Of a DNA stretch of 64,000 nucleotides, positions 32,952 to 42,241 are shown piece after piece. Source of the DNA: Bacteroidia bacterium. Lineage in GTDB: Bacteria; Bacteroidota; Bacteroidia; Flavobacteriales; Flavobacteriaceae. The stretch lies in assembly GCA_030429455.1 (NCBI GenBank), contig JAUIFC010000002.1:26079-90078 (forward strand). Reading direction: 5' to 3'. The position numbers were made by a program, and so were the translations under genes. The notes beneath the pieces are model-generated. The model saw nothing but the letters and a program-made list of their open reading frames with translations, did no database searches and was not told the origin of the DNA. Each line of letters starts with the position of its first letter. The stretch's first letter is position 1.

Positions 32952-35900
32952 ATGTACATCATTTTCGATACGGAAACCACAGGTTTACCTAAACGTTACA
33001 ACGCCCCAATAACCGACACAGACAATTGGCCAAGAGCCATACAAATTGCTTGGCAAATTCATGACGAATGGGGCGAACTCATCGAAAATGATAATTTCTT
33101 AATTCAGCCTGATGGTTTTGATATACCTTATGATTCGGAACAAATTCATGGCATTTCAACCGCTTTGGCAGAGCAACAAGGCATCCCTTTTCATGAAGCT
33201 TTAGACCGATTCAATACAGCATTAAGCAAAGCCAAATTTGTAGTAGGGCAGAATGTGGATTTTGATGTAAATGTTATGGGGTGCGAATTCTATAGAGCTG
33301 GCGTGGAAACCTCATTATCCGAAATGCCAGTTTTAGATACATGTACCGAGGAAACGGCAAATTTATGTCAAATTCCAGGTGGTCGAGGTGGAAAGTTTAA
33401 ATTGCCTACACTGACAGAGCTTCACGAGTTTCTATTCAACGAGCCATTTGCGGAGGCACATAACGCTTCGGCAGATGTGGAGGCAACGACAAGATGTTTT
33501 CTGGAGTTGCTTAGGAAAGCACATTATTCAGAATCTGATTTACAAGCAGAGTTGGGTTATCTTAAAGCCTTTAGAGATAGACATCAAGGGACATTTAGGG
33601 CAGTCGGATTAACACATCTTAATCTTAAAAAGGAATCCGAAAAACTTAGAAAATTAGAACAAAAAGATAAAGCGGTTCAATTATCCGACAAGGATTTAGA
33701 TGAAAATCTCAAGACGATTGAAAATATTCCCTTTGTTCATTTACACAACCATAGCCAATTTTCGATTCTGCAATCGACCATGTCCGTGCAGGACTTGATT
33801 GGAGCTGCAGCTAAAAACAATATGCCGGCTGTAGCACTAACCGACCATGCAAATATGATGGGTGCCTTTCATTTTGTGAATGCTGCAAAAGCACATAAAA
33901 AGAAATTGGCTGAAGACGAAGCAGATAAGTTTGTAAAGCCGATTATTGGATGCGAGTTTTTTGTCTGTCAGAATCATTTAGACCGTAGTCATAAAGACAA
34001 TGGTTACCAGATGGTGATGCTTGCCAAAAATAAACGAGGATACCACAACCTTTCCAAAATGTCTTCGATCGCATTCACCAAAGGATTTTATTATGTGCCA
34101 AGAATAGATCGAGAAATCGTCAAAAAATACAAGGAAGACATCATTGTATTGTCAGGTAACCTTTACGGTGAAGTGCCTTCTAAAATATTGAATGTTGGAG
34201 AAAAGCAAGCCGAAGAAGCTTTGCTATGGTGGAAAGAAGAATTTGGAGACGATTTTTATGTGGAATTGAATAGACATCACCAAGATGACGAAGAACGGGC
34301 GAATCAAAGTCTGGTCGCATTGGCTAGAAAACACAATGTAAAACTTGTTGCCTCCAACAATGTGTATTATGAAACTCAAGACGACGCAAATGCTCACGAC
34401 ATTTTGTTGTGTGTAAAAGATGGTGAAAAACAAGCCACACCAATAGGTCGTGGTCGTGGTTACCGTTATGGCTTGCCAAATAGTGATTACTATTTTAAGT
34501 CGAGCGATGACATGAAACAGATGTTTAAAGATTATCCTGAAGCTGTTTTGCACACCAAAGAGATTGCGGACAAAGTTGAATTTTACGACCTTGCCAGTGA
34601 TGTTCTTCTACCAGCTTTCGAAATCCCTGATGAGTTTAAACATCCAGAAGATCAATTGGATAATGGGAAACGAGGAGAGAATGCTTACCTAAAACACATT
34701 ACTTACCAAGGGGCAGAAAAGCGCTATGGTGAACTTACAGAGCCTATCAAAGAACGTCTTGACTTTGAACTGGAAGTTATAGCCAATACGGGTTATCCAG
34801 GTTATTTCTTGATTGTTGAAGACTTTATAAGAGAAGCGCGAAACATGGGTGTTTCGGTCGGGCCAGGACGAGGGTCGGCAGCAGGAAGTGTTGTGGCCTA
34901 TTGTTTGAAAATTACAAATATCGATCCCATTAAGTACGACTTACTTTTTGAGCGTTTCTTAAATCCTGAACGTGTCAGTATGCCTGATATCGATATCGAT
35001 TTTGATGACGAAGGACGAAGTAGAGTCATGGACTATGTAATAAAAAAATACGGCGAAAATCAGGTCGCACAAATTATTACCTATGGAACAATGGCAGCCA
35101 AATCTGCCATTCGCGATACAGCAAGGGTTTTAGATTTACCGCTTTTTGAAGCCGACAAGATTGCCAAACTTGTCCCTGATATGACAAAGTTTAAAAAGAT
35201 TTTCGGCAAAACAGAAGCAGAATTGAAGGAGAAGTTCAGGTCCGAAGATTTGGAAAAAATCAATGAACTCATTAATCTAAGTGAGAGCGATGGCGAAAAG
35301 GCCGAAACTATTAACCAGGCACGTATCATCGAAGGTTCGGTAAGAAATACTGGGGTTCATGCTTGTGGAGTGATCATCACTCCAGACGACATTACCAAAT
35401 TTGTGCCTGTGTCCACAGCAAAAGATTCTAATCTGTATTTAACGCAGTTTGACAACAATGTTGTGGAATCTGCGGGTTTATTAAAAATGGATTTCTTAGG
35501 CTTAAAGACCTTGACCTTGATCAAGGATACTGTCAAAATTGTAAAGGCCAAAGATGGTATCGAGTTGGTGCCTGACGATTTTCCATTGGACGATGTAAAA
35601 ACCTACGAACTGTTCCAAAGAGGAGAGACGGTTGGGATTTTTCAATACGAATCTCCTGGGATGCAAAAACACATGAAGGACCTGAAACCAACTGTTTTTG
35701 AAGACCTTATTGCAATGAATGCCTTGTATCGTCCTGGGCCAATGGAATACATTCCAAGTTTTATTAGACGTAAGCATGGGGTGGAAGAAATTACTTACGA
35801 CTTGCCAGAAATGGAGGGTATTCTAAAAGAGACCTATGGCATAACGGTTTATCAAGAGCAAGTGATGCTGCTGTCTCAAAGACTTGCAAATTTCACAAAA

Positions 35901-37307
35901 GGTGAAGCAGATGTCTTAAGAAAAGCCATGGGTAAAAAGTTGAAAGATGTTCTGGCAAACTTGAAGCCTAAATTTATCAATCAATCAAAAGACAATGGTT
36001 TTCCTGAAGAAACCTTAGAAAAAATCTGGAAAGATTGGGAGGCTTTTGCAAGTTATGCATTTAACAAATCTCATTCGACATGTTATGCTTATATCGCCTA
36101 CCAAACGGCTTATTTAAAAGCCCACTATCCTGCTGAATATATGGCTGCTGTGCTTTCCAATAATATGAAAGACATCAAAAAAATCACTTTCTTTATGGAA
36201 GAGTGTCGCCGAATGGGCGTTGAGGTATTAGGACCAGACGTTAACGAATCGTTTTATAAGTTCTCTGTAAATAAAAATAATGCCATTCGTTTCGGAATGG
36301 GAGCGATTAAAGGGGTTGGAAAAGGTGCTGTCGACACAATTGTGGAACATCGCAAAAAAGACGGCGAATACAAATCAATTTTCGATTTGGCGAAACGCAT
36401 AGATTTAAGAGCGGCAAACAAAAAGGCCTTTGAAGGATTGGCCTATGCAGGAGCATTTGATAATTTAGGTAATGTTCACAGGGCGCAATATTTTCATCAA
36501 AGCGAAGGCTCCGAGCAGAGTTTTATCGAAAAAATTCTCAAATATGCTTCTCGTTATCAGGAAAATAAAAATTCTGCACAGGTCAGCCTATTTGGCGATT
36601 CCAGTGAGGTGCAAATTCCAGAGCCTGTTGTTCCGCCATGCGAACCTTGGCATAATATGAAAACCCTTAAAGCTGAAAAAGAAGTTGTTGGACTTTTCTT
36701 ATCAGCTCACCCGTTGGACGATTTTAAATTGGAAATGAAGCATTATTGCAATGCAGATTTAAAAGCTTTTGAAAATGTTGATAAACTATTGAATAAAGAA
36801 CTTAGCATCGCTGGAATCGTTACGGATGTGAATCATCGTGTGAGTAAAACGGGAAAGAATTATGCAACATTTGTCATAGAAGATTATAAAGACAGCCATG
36901 AGTTTTGGTTATACGGTGAAGATTATCTAAAATACAGGCATTACCTTATTATGGATCAGTTTATCCATCTAAAATTGAAACATACACAATACATTAATAG
37001 TAAAACAGGTCAGCCAGGTCGTGTAAATACCATTTATATTTCGTTTAAACAACTGCACGATGTTATTCCCGAATTTTCTAAAAAAATTCAGTTAAAGATA
37101 GATGTTGAAAAAGTAACCGATGATTTAATTGCAAGAATTAATCAGATTTTCAACAATTATCAAGGCAGCGTCCCAATCGATATTTTGTTAATTGACCACA
37201 CAAAAAACATCAATTTAAAAACCCATAGCAAGTCTAAACGATTGGAAGTAAATTCAGAATTACTAAAGCAGTTGCATCGAATGGAGTTGAATTATAAGTT
37301 GAATTGA
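32952..37307 (+). CDS. dnaE: DNA polymerase III alpha subunit with fused DnaQ-type exonuclease
   Basis: The 1451-residue replicative polymerase subunit carries its own proofreading domain. Residues 1-190 are a DEDDh exonuclease (Asp6 and Glu8 in FDTETTG; Asp103 in GQNVDFD; His170 and Asp175 in HNASAD). Residues 260-420 are the PHP domain (HLHNHSQFS at 263 on). The polymerase catalytic aspartates lie in PDIDIDFDDEG at 678-688, with GPGRGSAAGSVVAYC upstream. Next come the fingers (MNALYRPGPMEYIPSFIRRK), the tandem HhH region and, near 1285-1345, the OB-fold (LSIAGIVTDVNHRVSKTGKN). Normal bacterial DnaE is about 1160 residues; the extra length is the exonuclease. I believe this fusion is common in Flavobacteriia. 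Confidence 0.97.
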   Translation: MYIIFDTETTGLPKRYNAPITDTDNWPRAIQIAWQIHDEWGELIENDNFLIQPDGFDIPYDSEQIHGISTALAEQQGIPFHEALDRFNTALSKAKFVVGQNVDFDVNVMGCEFYRAGVETSLSEMPVLDTCTEETANLCQIPGGRGGKFKLPTLTELHEFLFNEPFAEAHNASADVEATTRCFLELLRKAHYSESDLQAELGYLKAFRDRHQGTFRAVGLTHLNLKKESEKLRKLEQKDKAVQLSDKDLDENLKTIENIPFVHLHNHSQFSILQSTMSVQDLIGAAAKNNMPAVALTDHANMMGAFHFVNAAKAHKKKLAEDEADKFVKPIIGCEFFVCQNHLDRSHKDNGYQMVMLAKNKRGYHNLSKMSSIAFTKGFYYVPRIDREIVKKYKEDIIVLSGNLYGEVPSKILNVGEKQAEEALLWWKEEFGDDFYVELNRHHQDDEERANQSLVALARKHNVKLVASNNVYYETQDDANAHDILLCVKDGEKQATPIGRGRGYRYGLPNSDYYFKSSDDMKQMFKDYPEAVLHTKEIADKVEFYDLASDVLLPAFEIPDEFKHPEDQLDNGKRGENAYLKHITYQGAEKRYGELTEPIKERLDFELEVIANTGYPGYFLIVEDFIREARNMGVSVGPGRGSAAGSVVAYCLKITNIDPIKYDLLFERFLNPERVSMPDIDIDFDDEGRSRVMDYVIKKYGENQVAQIITYGTMAAKSAIRDTARVLDLPLFEADKIAKLVPDMTKFKKIFGKTEAELKEKFRSEDLEKINELINLSESDGEKAETINQARIIEGSVRNTGVHACGVIITPDDITKFVPVSTAKDSNLYLTQFDNNVVESAGLLKMDFLGLKTLTLIKDTVKIVKAKDGIELVPDDFPLDDVKTYELFQRGETVGIFQYESPGMQKHMKDLKPTVFEDLIAMNALYRPGPMEYIPSFIRRKHGVEEITYDLPEMEGILKETYGITVYQEQVMLLSQRLANFTKGEADVLRKAMGKKLKDVLANLKPKFINQSKDNGFPEETLEKIWKDWEAFASYAFNKSHSTCYAYIAYQTAYLKAHYPAEYMAAVLSNNMKDIKKITFFMEECRRMGVEVLGPDVNESFYKFSVNKNNAIRFGMGAIKGVGKGAVDTIVEHRKKDGEYKSIFDLAKRIDLRAANKKAFEGLAYAGAFDNLGNVHRAQYFHQSEGSEQSFIEKILKYASRYQENKNSAQVSLFGDSSEVQIPEPVVPPCEPWHNMKTLKAEKEVVGLFLSAHPLDDFKLEMKHYCNADLKAFENVDKLLNKELSIAGIVTDVNHRVSKTGKNYATFVIEDYKDSHEFWLYGEDYLKYRHYLIMDQFIHLKLKHTQYINSKTGQPGRVNTIYISFKQLHDVIPEFSKKIQLKIDVEKVTDDLIARINQIFNNYQGSVPIDILLIDHTKNINLKTHSKSKRLEVNSELLKQLHRMELNYKLN

Positions 37308-37351
37308 TGAAATTGATTTAAATTTGAGTCTCACAACAAATAATAATCACC

Positions 37352-37858
37352 ATGAAAACATTTTGTATTTTGCTGATTGCTATGCTAATGGCCGCATGTA
37401 GTAACACTAAAAAAGAAGAACCCAATGCCAAACCATTACCAAAGCCTTTGGTGGAACAAGAAGTTCAGCTAACTAAAGATTTAGATTGGTTGTTAGGAAA
37501 ATGGAATCGAATTAACGAGGAAGAAGGATTAACAACTTTAGAATTCTGGGAAAAAGAAAATTCTTCGGTGTATAAAGGTTTAGGATTTACATTACAAAAT
37601 GGCGATACCATCAAGCAAGAAAAGATGCGAATCACTAACAATGGCAATGCTTGGATTCTTACAGTTAAAGTCCCTGAAGAAGAAACGGCAGTAGCATTTT
37701 CGGAAAAAGAAGTGGGAGAGACGACCTTCACTTTTGTAAATCCAGACATCGATTTTCCAAACTCTATAAAATACTGGATGACCGACGATACTTTAAAAGC
37801 CAATATATACAATAAGGATTTGGAAATTTTATTTGATTTTGTAAAACTTGATGAGTAA
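37352..37858 (+). CDS. Lipoprotein, DUF6265-like
   Basis: A 168-residue lipoprotein. The signal MKTFCILLIAMLMAACSN has the lipobox MAAC. The mature part begins with a Pro/Glu-rich linker, then a beta domain with LDWLLGKWNRINEEEGLTTL and EFWEKENSSVYKGLGFTL-x-GDTI, the 'll-G-W ... e-W ... m-G' pattern of the DUF6265 group (small lipocalin-like proteins of unknown role). The C-terminus is FDFVKLDE. It is 44 bases after dnaE and could be the tail of that transcript, but no obvious promoter or terminator is seen around it. Confidence 0.78.
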   Translation: MKTFCILLIAMLMAACSNTKKEEPNAKPLPKPLVEQEVQLTKDLDWLLGKWNRINEEEGLTTLEFWEKENSSVYKGLGFTLQNGDTIKQEKMRITNNGNAWILTVKVPEEETAVAFSEKEVGETTFTFVNPDIDFPNSIKYWMTDDTLKANIYNKDLEILFDFVKLDE

Positions 37859-37883
37859 TATAGCATTCACAAAATCTTTCAGT

Positions 37884-37924
37884 TTATACCATTTGCGATT
37901 TGAAATTACTGTAAAAGAAATTGA
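37884..37924 (+). repeat. 41-bp dispersed repeat, copy 2
   Basis: This matches 9098-9138 at 37 of 41 positions with only transitions between them. It lies between the DUF6265-like gene and the convergent PepSY gene. Confidence 0.7.
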
Positions 37925-38021
37925 TTATTTTTTTCTTTATGCAATATTCAATTAAAAAGAAATAGACAGTAACTTTAAAGTGTTTGGTTCTCGAAAAAAT
38001 GCCAAAACTCGAGTTGAAGAC

Positions 38022-40211
38022 TTAATAACAATCCATTTGAATTTGGTTGTTGTTTTCAAATTCACCTAAAGGTTTTTGTAGTTTGTTTTTTGTCAAATCA
38101 TCTAATACATTCAGGACGTTGTTCTGCATGGCAATGGCACCACAAATCATAATAACGCCACCCTTAGATAAGACTTCAACAACTAAATCAGCATGTTCTT
38201 GCACTTCATGTTGAACATATTTAGGGTTCATTTTATCTCTGGAAAGAGCCATTTGAAACGATGTTAAATGATTGTTTTTTAGAGCTTTAGAAATATAAGG
38301 CTCGTAGATTTCAAAAGACTTTTCCGTTCTGCCTCCCCAAAACAAATGGATTTTGGTATCCGAACCTTCACTAATCATTCCCAGAAAAGGAGCTATTCCA
38401 GTTCCGTTAGATATCATCACCACTTCTTTTACATGTCGTTGCAAATGAAAGCCTGAATTTCTTTTTAGTTTTGCTTTTAAAACACTGCCTACCTGTTGAT
38501 GATATAAAAAATTGGAACATATGCCATGTTCATGCCTTTTTATACTTAATAGAATCTGATCTTCAACTTTAGCAACAGAATATAATCTTTCAACCAAATC
38601 TGACTTTGGATAAAAAGCCATCAAATCTCCTGAATCGAATTCTAATGGTTTTACAGGTTTAATGGCAATTAAATAGGTGTCATCTTCATTAATTGCCGTT
38701 TTAAATGTAACCTTAAAATTTTTCAATCCTTTAATCTTTTTAACTGAAGGTTTCAGTTTTAATTCATAAGATTGGCTCGCATTCCATTGCATGATCCAAG
38801 TCTTAAACGCTTCTTCGGATTGGGCATTGATTTTGAATAAAGGCAGATGTCTTTGGAACTGATTTAGTTTTTGTAGAGTAATATCAATATCAATGGCGAA
38901 TTGACAAAAATCAGGATACAACAAAGAGCCAAATCCAACGACACTAAAATCAAGTTCGGATTTTTGTTGAACAGCGTAGAGTGTTTTTAGAAAAGATGTC
39001 GAATTGGATGGTGATTCGCCTTCGCCATAAGTTGCTGTAAAAATGATGAGATGCTTGGCATTTTTATAGACTTTATAAGTGTCTAAGCCATCAACATAAA
39101 CAGATTGTTTGGCTTCGAACATGGCTTTTGCAAATCGATTGGCAAATGAAAAAGTCGAACCAGTTTCAGAGCCAACTAAGACAATGTACTCGGCTTCTTG
39201 AGCGTCGTATTTGTTTGTAAATTTCTCTTTATGTTTTAGGCGATTGTAAGAAATTCGATAACCTGTGAACATTAATACAATTAAAACAAGGCAAGAAATC
39301 CCTAAAACCACTGCCCAAACGATACTACCTTGTCCTGTATGTAAAAACAAACTCCAGTCAACAACTTGATGTATTAAAGGCGCTGTGGCTTGACTAATAA
39401 TTTCACCACTAATCTGATTGATGTAAAGTTCTTCGGTTGAAGTTTTTAAAATAAAATAGTCTTCCTCAAATGGCGAAAAAGGAAACTCTAAGCTTTCAAT
39501 CTCAAAAAGGCTGTAGTCATTAAATATATCGAAGTCTTGAATATCTTTTTTTGTCTCCGACGGTTTGGAAGTTATTTGTGAGTGCTCTAATTGTCCTTTA
39601 GGTAAAACAGAAAATCGCTCCAAAGACAACAGAACACCAGTTATTGTAATGATGATGATAGGAATGAAAGATAATCTGCTTAATGTAACGTGGTAGTATT
39701 GAGATGCTTTTTCAAAAACAACTTTGGAAAACCATTTTTTCATTCCGCCTTGTCTTTTATACACTAAAACAAACCCGCTTATTGCTATGAGAAGCAATAA
39801 GAACGATACAACGCCAACAATTATTCTGCCTGTAGATTTTAAGAACAACGATCTGTGAAGGTTTGTTGCAAACTCGAAAAGTTTCGGTTTTGGTTCAGGT
39901 TCTCCTAAAATTTCACCGGTTAAAGGATGAATGTAAAACGCACCACTTTTTCCATCTTTTGTTGTCAAACTTGCCAGAACAAAGTTGTTTTCGTCCACAG
40001 AAATACTTACAATTTCGGAATGAATGCTTTGTAATACATGAATAGATTGAGCAATAGAAGCGTTTTTAGCGTCTTCGATGTAGAAATTATCTGTCTTCTT
40101 AAAAATGGGTTCAACGGAAAGTATAACTCCCGTAACCGAAGCAATAAAAATAAATAGACCACCTACAACAGCGAGAAGTAAGTGGCTAAATCTCCAAACA
40201 GATAGAACCAT
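38022..40211 (-). CDS. PepSY membrane reductase fused to flavodoxin and ferredoxin-reductase-type domains
   Basis: A 729-residue inner-membrane electron-transfer protein. Residues 1-325 are a PepSY-TM module: helix 1 (FSHLLLAVVGGLFIFIASVTG), two PepSY repeats facing the periplasm (GAFYIHPLTGEIL; ELYINQISGEII), paired His residues in helices (NLHRSLFL, SLFLHTGQG) and further helices. Residues about 345-480 form a flavodoxin-like FMN domain (IVLVGSETGSTFSFANRFAK). Residues about 505-729 are an FAD/NAD(P)H reductase domain with RLYSVAK, the GTGIAPFLGM loop and ICGAIAM. The cytosolic reductase probably passes electrons across the membrane. It is last in a four-gene operon, after DUF2271. An iron or flavin role is inferred. 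Confidence 0.9.
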   Translation of the reverse strand: MVLSVWRFSHLLLAVVGGLFIFIASVTGVILSVEPIFKKTDNFYIEDAKNASIAQSIHVLQSIHSEIVSISVDENNFVLASLTTKDGKSGAFYIHPLTGEILGEPEPKPKLFEFATNLHRSLFLKSTGRIIVGVVSFLLLLIAISGFVLVYKRQGGMKKWFSKVVFEKASQYYHVTLSRLSFIPIIIITITGVLLSLERFSVLPKGQLEHSQITSKPSETKKDIQDFDIFNDYSLFEIESLEFPFSPFEEDYFILKTSTEELYINQISGEIISQATAPLIHQVVDWSLFLHTGQGSIVWAVVLGISCLVLIVLMFTGYRISYNRLKHKEKFTNKYDAQEAEYIVLVGSETGSTFSFANRFAKAMFEAKQSVYVDGLDTYKVYKNAKHLIIFTATYGEGESPSNSTSFLKTLYAVQQKSELDFSVVGFGSLLYPDFCQFAIDIDITLQKLNQFQRHLPLFKINAQSEEAFKTWIMQWNASQSYELKLKPSVKKIKGLKNFKVTFKTAINEDDTYLIAIKPVKPLEFDSGDLMAFYPKSDLVERLYSVAKVEDQILLSIKRHEHGICSNFLYHQQVGSVLKAKLKRNSGFHLQRHVKEVVMISNGTGIAPFLGMISEGSDTKIHLFWGGRTEKSFEIYEPYISKALKNNHLTSFQMALSRDKMNPKYVQHEVQEHADLVVEVLSKGGVIMICGAIAMQNNVLNVLDDLTKNKLQKPLGEFENNNQIQMDCY

Positions 40212-40223
40212 TAAATGATAGCC

Positions 40224-40724
40224 TTATTGAGGTAAAAGACGGACATATCGGATAAAGCCTTTGCCGTCAAATTTTCCTTGAAGTGTTTCTGTTGTCAAAT
40301 CTATTTCAACATCTTTGGTGTAATATTCTTGATCTTCCACAGCGGTTTCAAACCGAAGTTTGTAGCCTTTGTCCAGTTTTTGATCATCGATATTTAAAAC
40401 AAAAATTGAGCGCTCGCCACCACTTATTGTCGCACCTGTGATTCCGCTGATATCTGCTCGTATTTTGCCTTGAAATTTCCACCATTCATCTATGTCAAAG
40501 TACCATTCTTCATCATCTCCTAAGATGTAAAGTGTTTTTTCGTATTCGTCTTCAGGATTTATTAAAGACACAACAATGTAAGCGCCTTCGCCTTCATAAT
40601 TGGTCAGCTGTACCATGCATTTATAGGCAGCATCTTCAATTGGTTTGAAAATCGTAAAACTTGCGCTCATGATGCTAATAAGGACAACTAAGCTTATTGT
40701 TTTTAGGTTGTAATTAAATTTCAT
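40224..40724 (-). CDS. DUF2271 family secreted protein
   Basis: A 166-residue exported protein. It has an N-terminal signal (about residues 9-26, LKTISLVVLISIMSASFTIF) and a beta-rich domain with YIVVSLINPEDEYEKTLYIL and DDEEWYFDIDEWWKFQGKIR. The motif at 91-101, DISGITGATIS, resembles the S/T-G-A-T sequences on which FMN is attached by ApbE-type transferases; Thr99 would be the attachment site, if this applies. DUF2271 and PepSY proteins are often encoded side by side. It lies 12 bases before the PepSY gene and 24 bases after the ankyrin gene, so the three are one operon. A role as the extracytoplasmic electron-acceptor partner of the PepSY protein is inferred. Confidence 0.85.
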   Translation of the reverse strand: MKFNYNLKTISLVVLISIMSASFTIFKPIEDAAYKCMVQLTNYEGEGAYIVVSLINPEDEYEKTLYILGDDEEWYFDIDEWWKFQGKIRADISGITGATISGGERSIFVLNIDDQKLDKGYKLRFETAVEDQEYYTKDVEIDLTTETLQGKFDGKGFIRYVRLLPQ

Positions 40725-40748
40725 TTTTTCAACTATTGGTAATTCCTG

Positions 40749-42233
40749 TTATTTTAAAAACTGTAAATCAATATTTTGTTGGATAAGAATTTCATTTTCA
40801 GCAGCCAAATCGAGTGCAGATTCGTCAAAATCTGTTTTTAATTTTTTGTCAGCACCAATATCGATGAGATAATTCAGAATTCGAGTATCTTTCGCTTTCA
40901 TGGCGGCAATATGAAGCGCTGTGTTTCCTTCGTTGTTTTTGGCATTCACATCGATATTGAAGTCTTCAATGCGTTTGATTAATTCTAAATTTTCTTTTTG
41001 AACGGCAATGTGCAATAAAGTATTCCCATTTGCTTGAGCAATATCTAATGGGACTTTGTGTTTTTTCAATAGATTTAATTTTAGTTCAAAGGGTTTTGGA
41101 TTTTTGCTGCTAAATGAATTCAGCAAGTAATAAGACAAATTATTTCCATGCTTATCTTTTACAGTAATATCCGCATTTTGATTTAGTAAAAACGCCACAA
41201 CCTCGACACTATTTCTGTTGAATGCCTTAGAAAGTGCTGAAAGTCCGTCCTTATTTTTAGCATTGATATCTTTAACATAAGGATGCATAAGTTTGATAAT
41301 GTCCAAACTGTTACTTCTTGCAGCATTCATAAATGGTGTGTTGCCATCTTTATCTTGTGAATTTACGTCTACACCTTTTTTGATAAAGTAATTCAAAGTG
41401 GCCTGATCAGAATTTCTATAGGCGATATTGTGCAAGGGTGTTTTACCAGCTTTGTCCTCAACATTTGGGTTTAGGCCTATGCGTTCTAAAAATTTATAAA
41501 CTTCTAAAGCGTTGGTATGCCCACGTCTGCCTTGACTTGCCATGATAAACGCATTACCGCCATTTTTGGTTGCTGTTTTGTACGCATATCCTTTGTCGAT
41601 GAGCTGTTGTAAAAATGAAATATTCCCACCCTTGGCGGCATAGTTAAAAACCCCATTTCCATCGTTGTCAACACTATCAGTCGATAAACCTATTGAGACG
41701 AGATAATCAAGCAGTTCGAAATTGTTTAAAAATGGAGCTACTAATAATAAAGCGTTTGCTCCTGAATGATTTTTCTCTAGCGCAGGATTAGCACCATGAG
41801 TCATCAAAAACTCATAGATCTTTTTGTTTTTTTGGCCTGTTGATGCAGCAAAATTGAAAACGGAATAGCCATGACTATCTACAATGTCTGTCTTTGCACC
41901 TTTGTTGATAAGGAATTCCATCATCTCTAGATTATCCTTGTAAGCCGCCCAGAAAATATAGGTTCTACCGTCATGGGTCAACTTATTAACGCCGTTGCCT
42001 TTCTTGGATAATAAGTGTTTTATCGTTGTGTTATCTGCTTTTTCGATTAAAGCATAGGTTACGGCATCGAAGGCATTTGCGTTTAAACTAGAAATGTCAT
42101 TGCCTTCTGCGATTAATTTTTCGATTGTTTCAATGCTTGGGTTTTCCTTCCAAAAATTTCTGTCATGGAATACATTTTTCTGAGCCTGGGCAACATACGA
42201 GACAAGGCATAATAACCAAATGTAAATTTTCAT
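40749..42233 (-). CDS. Secreted ankyrin-repeat protein
   Basis: A 494-residue exported protein with signal peptide MKIYIWLLCLVSYVAQAQ. From about residue 50 it is built of some twelve ankyrin repeats, with units such as DGRTYIFWAAYKDNLEMMEF, GKTPLHNIAYRN, DGNTPFMNAARSNSLDIIKL, NGNTLLHIAVQKENLELIKR and EGNTALHIAAMKAKDTRIL. Ankyrin repeats form a protein-binding scaffold; an exported version in the envelope is notable. It lies 8 bases after the DUF6607 gene and 24 bases before DUF2271, and would be controlled by the same palindrome-containing promoter. The partner is unknown. Confidence 0.9.
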   Translation of the reverse strand: MKIYIWLLCLVSYVAQAQKNVFHDRNFWKENPSIETIEKLIAEGNDISSLNANAFDAVTYALIEKADNTTIKHLLSKKGNGVNKLTHDGRTYIFWAAYKDNLEMMEFLINKGAKTDIVDSHGYSVFNFAASTGQKNKKIYEFLMTHGANPALEKNHSGANALLLVAPFLNNFELLDYLVSIGLSTDSVDNDGNGVFNYAAKGGNISFLQQLIDKGYAYKTATKNGGNAFIMASQGRRGHTNALEVYKFLERIGLNPNVEDKAGKTPLHNIAYRNSDQATLNYFIKKGVDVNSQDKDGNTPFMNAARSNSLDIIKLMHPYVKDINAKNKDGLSALSKAFNRNSVEVVAFLLNQNADITVKDKHGNNLSYYLLNSFSSKNPKPFELKLNLLKKHKVPLDIAQANGNTLLHIAVQKENLELIKRIEDFNIDVNAKNNEGNTALHIAAMKAKDTRILNYLIDIGADKKLKTDFDESALDLAAENEILIQQNIDLQFLK

Positions 42234-42241
42234 AATCCTAA

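Noticed and set aside
40749..42233. A eukaryotic-type effector because of the ankyrin repeats
   Set aside because: It has a normal signal peptide and sits in an operon with envelope redox genes; ankyrin proteins in the bacterial periplasm are known.
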